In this document: positions 57,836 to 64,000 of the stretch, in pieces | How the letters are laid out: every line of letters starts with the position of its first letter | How positions within the stretch are numbered: the first letter of the stretch is position 1 | DNA from: Talinum fruticosum | Lineage: Eukaryota > Streptophyta > Magnoliopsida > Caryophyllales > Talinaceae | NCBI GenBank assembly: GCA_021018815.1 | Contig: JAITYX010000034.1 | Span: 3,224,001 to 3,288,000, forward strand | Direction of reading: 5' to 3' | Length of the DNA: 64,000 nucleotides | The notes under the pieces: generated by a model | The model's database searches: none | What the model saw: the letters and a program-made list of their open reading frames with translations, nothing else | Told to the model about the DNA's origin: nothing | Position numbers and translations under genes: made by a program

Positions 57836-58770
57836 ATATTTATTTTCAAATAATAAAATATTAACATATATTCTGGAAATTTTTTTATATTCATTTTTAC
57901 CTTATCTAACCTATGATTATATTTATTTATGTATTTTATTTATGAGAAGTGACACTTGGCAAAAAGAAATGGTTAATCAGTTTTGTAATTGAATTTTAGA
58001 AGTTAACTATTATTATGAACCAAGTATGAAACATTTTCATGGAAAGAGAAAAACATAAAAGAGGATAGAGAAACATATTTTCGTGAAGGAAAGAGCTCGA
58101 CTTAAAACATTTTTTTTCCCATTAAACTCGCATAAATTCAAATAAAAAGGATAATTTGGAAAAATTTTGCCACTTTTTCTTTCCACCTATCACATCTCAT
58201 TGGAAACAAAATGCATAAATAAATATGACCATCCGCTAGATAAAATAAAATGAATATTAAAAAGGTGAATGTTCATGAAAAGATATCCAAATAATTGGAG
58301 GGGTAGATATCAATGTTTCAAAATCAAATACAATTACGTAAATTTATAAATACCGTTGTAGGAAATTTCCAGGAGGGTTTATTGGTTCAAAATCATCAAT
58401 TTTTCAAACAAGATCAAATGCTTATTAACAATTTGAGAAGAAAATTTTAAACAGTGAGATTCGGAAGGGATTTTTTACATTTACCACCTTTAGACACGAA
58501 AAATATGTCACTCTTATCACTTTTATTTCTGTATTTTATTTTGTCACTCCGTTGATGAAATCTCAGTCCCGCTTGCAGATTCGGATCACAATCGAAGTCC
58601 GATTAACGTGACGGAGCCTAGTAAACCACAAAAACCCTTAACGCAAAAAGCAGCCTTCTTTGCATTGGGCGAGCCGCCCACAAACCCATTTCTTTCGACC
58701 ATTCCAAGCCCGGGTGAACACTCAAGGTTAACATTTGGCCGATACTGCGCTTTATGCTCTTCTTAATACT
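57836..58770. other. AT-rich spacer, possibly including the left LTR edge of the right-hand element
   Basis: No coding or RNA signal recognised. The exact start of the Ogre/Tat-like LTR could not be placed and may lie here or to the right. Confidence 0.4.
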
Positions 58771-58773
58771 AAA

Positions 58774-58960
58774 CACTGCGTTTGGTTTTTAATGTCCAAC
58801 CGAGACACATGGCTCAATTTGTCCGTATGACATCGCATTGGCCAACGCCGCGCTTCAGGGAATTTTTGCCAAAGCGTTGCGTTTTGCTCCAAGTGTCCAG
58901 CTAAGAGACTGAAATCAATTGCCCAAAACGACATCAGTACATGGCCAGGCGCTGCACTTT
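58774..58960. repeat. Degenerate tandem repeat, about 85-bp unit
   Basis: Unit A (58774-58855) and unit B (58875-58960) both run from CTGCGTTTxG / TTGCGTTTTG through GTGTCCA(A/G)C, CAATTTGtCC / CAATTGCCC and GACATC to GC(G/T)GCxCTT. A partial third copy may precede them (58735-58752). Confidence 0.55.
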
Positions 58961-59097
58961 ATTTTTTATTTTTGTTATTTTTTATTTCCCAAAACTGTTG
59001 GAGACTCTAATTTTCTATTTTATTTCTCCTAAAAATGCACCTTGCGACATTTTCCATTTAAGGTGACTAAAAATAGATTTTATTTCTGATAGCTCTG

Positions 59098-59139
59098 AGC
59101 CATGGACTGAGATTGACCCTCCAGTCTCAGCCCATGGCT
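59098..59139. repeat. Imperfect palindrome (18-bp arms)
   Basis: AGCCATGGACTGAGATTG is followed after six bases by CAGTCTCAGCCCATGGCT, its inverse with two mismatches. It could form a hairpin; it lies within or near the LTR of the right-hand element. Confidence 0.75.
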
Positions 59140-59543
59140 TGTGCCGATGATCGTACGGTGCTGGCTCTCGGCGCCGGATAGTCACTGAGCAAGGTTTTAG
59201 TCCAAGCCAATGTTTTCACACTATTTTGGCCCAAAACCTCGCGGAAGAAATGAATTTAATCTTTTTTGTTATTTTGTTGAATTATGAAATAATATTATGA
59301 GGCTTCTAAAAATAATTTCTAAAATAAGATTAATAAAATCGCAAATCATTATACAGTAATAATTTGTTTCAAATTAAATTACAAAAGTAAGAAATCTCAA
59401 TAAGAGGTGCATCCCCATTTATAATAAAATTTCAAAATCATCTTTAAAAAATAATTTTCAAAAAAGAGATCCGACATTTGAGGGAAGCTCGGTCCTCGAT
59501 CATGTTCCCTCTACAGAGGGGATGGGGTCGCGGTTCCTATAAC

Positions 59544-59560
59544 GACGACTCCATTGGGGA
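59544..59560 (+). promoter_or_regulatory. Primer-binding site, Ogre/Tat-like element
   Basis: GACGACTCCATTGGGGA differs at a few bases from the Tat-lineage primer site. It directly follows the inferred LTR end. Confidence 0.65.
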
Positions 59561-60059
59561 TTATCACTTATTAAGAGGTTGAGACTTGAAAATTTGAGTT
59601 GTGAGTTTTCTTAATGTGTTTTCCACTAGGCATCTTGCATTTAGGCAGCCTCAAAAATAGTTACTTTTAAATTCGACCATTAGGCCTTACCCTTAATAAC
59701 ATCTTTCGGAGGAGGTTCAAATTGCTTACCCGGATGGGCCCAATTAGGATTGATTGCCATGGAGGTGGTACATCTTCCCTCATAGCACGCTCTTTTAATT
59801 TACCGAGAGGTATCGAGGAATCATGCTTTTCCTATCGTGCACCCCATAGAGGACTAAATGCTTGGACTATGAGACATCATGTATCTTACCTAGTTTTTTA
59901 TCCCTCTTTTTGTCCATAGATCCTTTGTTGTTTAAGTGGTCCCTTGTCTCTTCATTTGCATACTTGGATGAATGTGGCTGTTTTTAATATTTAATCTTCT
60001 ACTTGTGAGCTTTTAGGTTAGGTTAGGAGTGCTAAATAACCCTTGCACAAGTACGAATA

Positions 60060-60800
60060 AAATATAATAATTAATTTCCTCGAGTCGGTCCAATATGTGC
60101 ATTTTTAGCCAAAAGTAAAAAATTCTCTTGTTTTAGGTTGGTCCATTAATTGCATTTCCGAGTCATCCTAAAAATTATCTCTTAGACTGGATTTTAGGTA
60201 GCCATAGGCCGCCGAGCTTAGCTAATACCGACAACCTTCGACAGTCCAAGAGGGTCCTGCCGAGGACCCTCCTCTCTTTCAATTAGTTTGGTTTTTAGGG
60301 TTTTGACTATTTAGCATATTTGCATTCGATATTCATATTTCATTTTTTCATTTTAGCCAAAAATAAATTCATCTCAAAATTAAGTGAGTTCATATTTGCA
60401 TTTCATTATAACCAAAAATAATTTCATCTCAAATTAGATGAGTCTCGTATTTACATTTCAATTTTACATTTTAACCAAAAATTAAAATTTATCTCCCATT
60501 AGGTGTGTCCATATTTGCATTTCATTTTACATTTTAGCAAAAAATAAATTCATTACAAAATTAGGTGAGTTCATATTCGCATTTCATTTTGCATTGTAGC
60601 AAAAAATAAATTCATCTCAAAATTAGGTGAGTGCATTTATGCATTTCATTTTGCATTTTAGCCAAAAATAAATTCATGTCAAATTAGGTGAGTTCATTTA
60701 TGCACTCCAATTTTACATTTTAGCCAAAATAAATTCATCTTCAATAAGATGTGTCCATTTTTGCAGTTGATTTGTGCATTAGCCAGATAAAAATAATCCC
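60060..60800 (+). repeat. Leader minisatellite, about 62-bp unit, roughly seven copies
   Basis: Units from about 60340 to 60790 each contain TTTGCATTTCATTTTACATT, then TTAGCCAAAAATAAATTCAT, then CTCAAAATTAGGTGAGT. More degenerate copies reach back to about 60060. The array lies in the untranslated leader between primer site and gag. Confidence 0.85.
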
Positions 60801-61445
60801 AAACTAAGTCATTACCATCATTACATTCCATTTCAACTGCTTTGCATTCCTTATGTGCATCCAAGCAAAAAGCATTCTTTCTTTCTTAGCTTCTTCGGGT
60901 CTTGCACTTGAGTCCCTTCCTCCCAAAAGTTGGTGTTCCTACACATGCTCCTAAGCAGTTATCCTTTGGGCTACAGAATAGGGAAGCCTACTCGCCATTG
61001 TGTTTTGTCGGAATTTGAGCTCCAAAACGTTAGAACGGCTCGACAAGGAATCCAGTACCTCTTCCCTCGCTTTACACCTCGATCTACACCGGTGCGACCC
61101 ACCTCGGTGCATACAACACCATTTCAGTCGATCTTTCATCGTAGGATAGTACCCAAAACAATTCTTCTCCAATAGACAGAGAACCAAAACAATCTCCCAC
61201 CCTCACTTTGCTTAATGAATCCTCAGGCAAGATAGAAACCGGAATTAAGGCTCAAGAGAAAAAAATAGAGTCCATATCTCGAAACACTTGGAGTTATCCT
61301 AAAGACTCTTTGGGATAATAATAAATGAAGTGAAGAAGAAACTCATACACCCCCATGAGGTCCTCCACTTGATCCGGAACCTACTCCGTAACCTAGTCCC
61401 GAGCTTAAGCCTAAGTCTAATTCATGCATATATCAGATAGAAGAA

Positions 61446-62400
61446 ATGTTAAAGGAATCCTCCATATTCAAGAGTCATTACTTTAATCTCATGGGATTCA
61501 CTACAATCCCCAAAGGGAAGTTACCTCCTAAGTTTACTATGCCGGATATCAAGTTTTGTGGTTATGAGAATCTCCATCATCATGTTCACAACTTCTTAGG
61601 AGCAATGACTCTTAAAAGTGTACCCGAAGACACTTACCATATCATCTTCCCATGGACATTTGATAGTGACGTAATGAAGTGGTATAATGCAGTTGACCCA
61701 CGTAAGATCACTAATTAGACTGATATATGGAAAGAATTCCTACATCAATATTCCTATAAAACTGATCTGCCTGTCACCTTTAAAGACTTGGAGTTGATTA
61801 AAAAGGGGAGAAAGAGAGCTTCACTTACTTCCTTACTGGATGAAGGGCAAAGGCTGCCCATATGGTAGATCGACGTTCGAAAAGGACCAAGTTAGAATTA
61901 TTGTGAAGAACCTTCGGCCTGCCTATAACGACATCTCAAATTTCTACCATTTATAAGCTTTACAACCCTTAGAGATGTAGGCATGCTGATGGAAGAAGAT
62001 TTGTCCGCCACGATCACAAAAGTCGTGGCTGGATATAGAGGTAATTATCAATCCAAGGATAAGAAAACCTCTATTCAAGGCAATACTAGTAGGGGGCATT
62101 TGTCAATGCCCTTAACATGTATAATGACTACACTCATGTAAATACTACTTATGCTCAACCCCGGACCGTCTATTATCTAAGGGAAAAATTAAGTTGCCGC
62201 TTATAAGAGCAGAATCGAAATTGCAAAACAGTAAAAAAAACTAGGATGTAGGAAAATTTTGTTAGTACCATTGTGCACGAGGACATGATGGAGCAATGTT
62301 GGACATTCAAGAACAAGTTAGAGAGTATGTTCTGCAAAGGTCAACTCCCTCTCCCCGAGGCGGCTTAGAAACCCAACAATAACATGTTTTGCAGTACCTT
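61446..62400 (+). pseudogene. Gag of the Ogre/Tat-like element
   Basis: The open part (61446-61718) reads GKLPPKFTMPDIKFCGYENL, then HVHNFLGAMTLK and FDSDVMKWYNAVDPRKITN, the Tat/Ogre Gag pattern (Lys-Phe-x-Met-Pro ... Trp-Tyr). LHQYSYKTDLPVTFKDLELI follows, then FTTLRDVGMLMEEDLSATIT near 61960. A decayed HCARGHDG-like zinc region (near 62270) is followed by EQCWTFKNKLESMFCKGQLP in another frame. At least four stops or frameshifts are present. Confidence 0.8.
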
Positions 62401-62759
62401 AACTATCTTTTTTAACCCATTCCAGGTTAGTGGGATCTATCTATCTTCATTCAAGACATCAGTGAGTCCAAACCACTTGTTAGCTTACCTTTTTAGACTC
62501 GAAGTCCATGGATAATAGGTAAGTGACGAAGAAGATGTCTACGAGACCAATGACGATAGTGATGATAACTTCTGGGGAACACCACCCTTAGAAGTAGATG
62601 ACTTTTAGGGAGAACCAAAGAGTCCTAAATTTCACTTCCTTACCCAATCTAGACATTATAATAAAGCAATGGGTCCGTAATAGACTCAGGAAGCCCCAAA
62701 AAAAAAGAAGTTGCTAAAGAAGAAGACCCAATCTTAAAAAACTTCGAAACTCAAAGTCG

Positions 62760-63420
62760 ATATTTCCATCCGGCAACTTATATTTGCCTCCCAAAAGCAT
62801 ATGCAGGCCTTGATTGATGCACTCAGTAAGATTGAGGTGCTTCCTGAAACTACATTTGAGGAGGTAGTAGGATTGGTCAATAATGGTGATGGAACCATCA
62901 CATTTGACAAGAAGGACCTACTCGAACAAGGCATTACACACAACAATGCTCTTTACTTAATCGTTACTTGCATTAACAAGTTTATCCCTCTAAACCTTAG
63001 TGGATAATGGATCTACCGTAAACGTCTACCTATGGAGAATTGCTAAAAGGTTAGGAATTAGAGAGCAACACCTCTCTAAGCAAACTGTTCATCTTCGAGC
63101 CTATGATAATTCCAAAAGAATAGTTTTGGGAACAGTAACTCTTCTAATCGGTGTTGGGCCAGTGGTGAAAAATATTGACTTTCAAGTCCTAGACGTTCCA
63201 GCCACATTCAATCTTCTTCTAGGACGCCCTTAGTTACATGACCACTCGCTCTACACTCGCATAAGAAAGTTAAAATGATCACTAAAGGTCACATAGTAAC
63301 CGTCAAAGGAGATAACCTCTGTGCCACCATCACCTCTAAAGAGTCAATTGTTGAAATTGAGCACGACACCGATGATGAGGAGCTCTATGGATTCGAGACT
63401 ACGCTGCAATAGAAAAGGAT
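62760..63420 (+). pseudogene. Aspartic protease region of the Ogre/Tat-like element
   Basis: MQALIDALSKIEVLPETTFE (62801) leads to FDKKDLLEQGITHNNALYLI. After a frameshift at about 63000 comes the active-site loop DNGSTVNVYLWRIAKRLGI, then VTLLIGVGPVVKNIDFQVLD and FNLLLGRP, then a stop where Trp is expected. The linker continues as KMITKGHIVTVKGDNLCATI and EHDTDDEELYGFET. Asp-Asn-Gly-Ser in place of Asp-Thr/Ser-Gly is normal for this lineage. Confidence 0.85.
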
Positions 63421-64000
63421 GAAACATCTTTTAACTTCAATCCTTATATCAATTGTAGCATCCATTCGATGCTAAGGAAAAAGGGATATTTTTCTAGCTT
63501 AGTCTGTAGGAAGGATGGCATACCACCCAATCTTTCCACCCCTTCAACCCACCAATAACTATAAGTTTAGACTAGGCTATCATCTAACTCGCTTAAGAAA
63601 TAGCCAAAGCTAAGTGGGAAACACATACCAAGAGAGCTGCACCACTTACACTCCGCTCTATCAAACCCTATCTTTGTACTCTAAATAGGCATTCCTAAAA
63701 GAAGGGGATCACTTTCCCTACTATCGTTTTCCTAAGGCTTATTATATAAAAGATAAGGGTACCCTCCATGTGCTAGAGAAGGACGCACCATACCTTCTTG
63801 AGAAGGAATAGTCCACAAAAGACTAGACCAATATGACTTTTGAGAACAACATATTTGGTCCGTTATTCAGACGGAGAAAATTCTACAGGGGAATTCGGCT
63901 TCGGTACTATCCCAAAATATGTTGCACCCACAGTTTGATCCATCCAAGTTCATCACCGACGTCGACGCGGAATGGTCCAAGAATATCACTTGGATTGATG
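63421..64000 (+). other. Linker toward reverse transcriptase, decayed
   Basis: Broken plus-strand sequence follows the protease. Short open pieces read like the region preceding RT in Ogre/Tat elements, but no RT motif appears before the window ends. Confidence 0.5.

Larger units (their letters stand above)
59100..64000 (+). mobile_element. Ogre/Tat-like Ty3/gypsy element, cut by the right edge
   Basis: A primer-site-like sequence CGACTCCATTGGGGA (59546-59560), close to the TGGCGACTCCACTGGGGA used by Tat-lineage elements, marks the 3' end of a 5' LTR near 59541. A long leader with tandem repeats, then gag (from 61446) and an aspartic protease (to 63234), follow on the plus strand. Reverse transcriptase would lie beyond 64000. 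The LTR start was not found. All frames are broken. Confidence 0.75.

Noticed and set aside
1..64000. tRNA, rRNA, CRISPR, bacterial operon or phage features
   Set aside because: None seen on reading; short repeats here are microsatellites, LTRs or transposon subterminal repeats.

Overview
This is nuclear DNA from a flowering plant, probably a eudicot. It is AT-rich and has no intact host gene. It carries plant-specific transposon lineages: Sirevirus Ty1/copia, Athila- and Ogre/Tat-type Ty3/gypsy, plant L1 LINE, and CACTA with an Ulp1 domain. It also holds a patch that reads like plastid ycf1 and ycf2. No rRNA, tRNA, CRISPR or prokaryotic features were seen. All family calls come from motifs read by eye; no searches were run.

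Layout. 1-3.6 kb is AT-rich spacer with a hAT-like element (649-1310), a duplicated ATT-microsatellite block, a Stowaway-like MITE (2318-2587) and a hairpin repeat. 3.67-9.30 kb is a decayed CACTA element with a minus-strand Ptta/En-Spm transposase and a Ulp1 (C48) protease domain. 9.56-45.23 kb is one transposon nest. An L1 LINE (minus strand, net about 7.5 kb, target-site duplication ACGTAATTG) is split by three insertions: (i) a 3.0-kb Ty3/gypsy-type solo LTR (10609-26202, TSD CGATT), itself invaded by a copia solo LTR (10770-12362) and a complete Sirevirus (14585-25541, TSD TGGAA); (ii) a copia solo LTR (29592-31043); (iii) a second complete Sirevirus (32898-43998, TSD AACAT), whose 3' LTR holds the plastid patch.

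45.2-48.9 kb holds the only recognisable host-gene remnant: three exons of a type-2 tryptophan synthase beta gene (minus strand, 47386-48060), with frameshifts and a stop. 48.92-56.94 kb is an Athila-like element (TSD AAGGT) with gag and protease but no reverse transcriptase or integrase; it lies inside an exon-like sequence. 57-59 kb is repeat-rich spacer. From about 59 kb to the right edge runs an Ogre/Tat-like element (plus strand) with a tandem-repeat leader, gag and protease, cut off by the window.

The segments do not work together as a pathway. The region is heterochromatin-like: every coding region is broken, and many stops fit C-to-T decay. The TSDs let the order of insertion be read: LINE first, then the insertions into it, then the insertions into the Ty3 LTR and the plastid patch. 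I found no convincing new biological system. The most informative points are the resolved nest, the two-gene plastid patch, the split tryptophan synthase pseudogene and the pol-less Athila.
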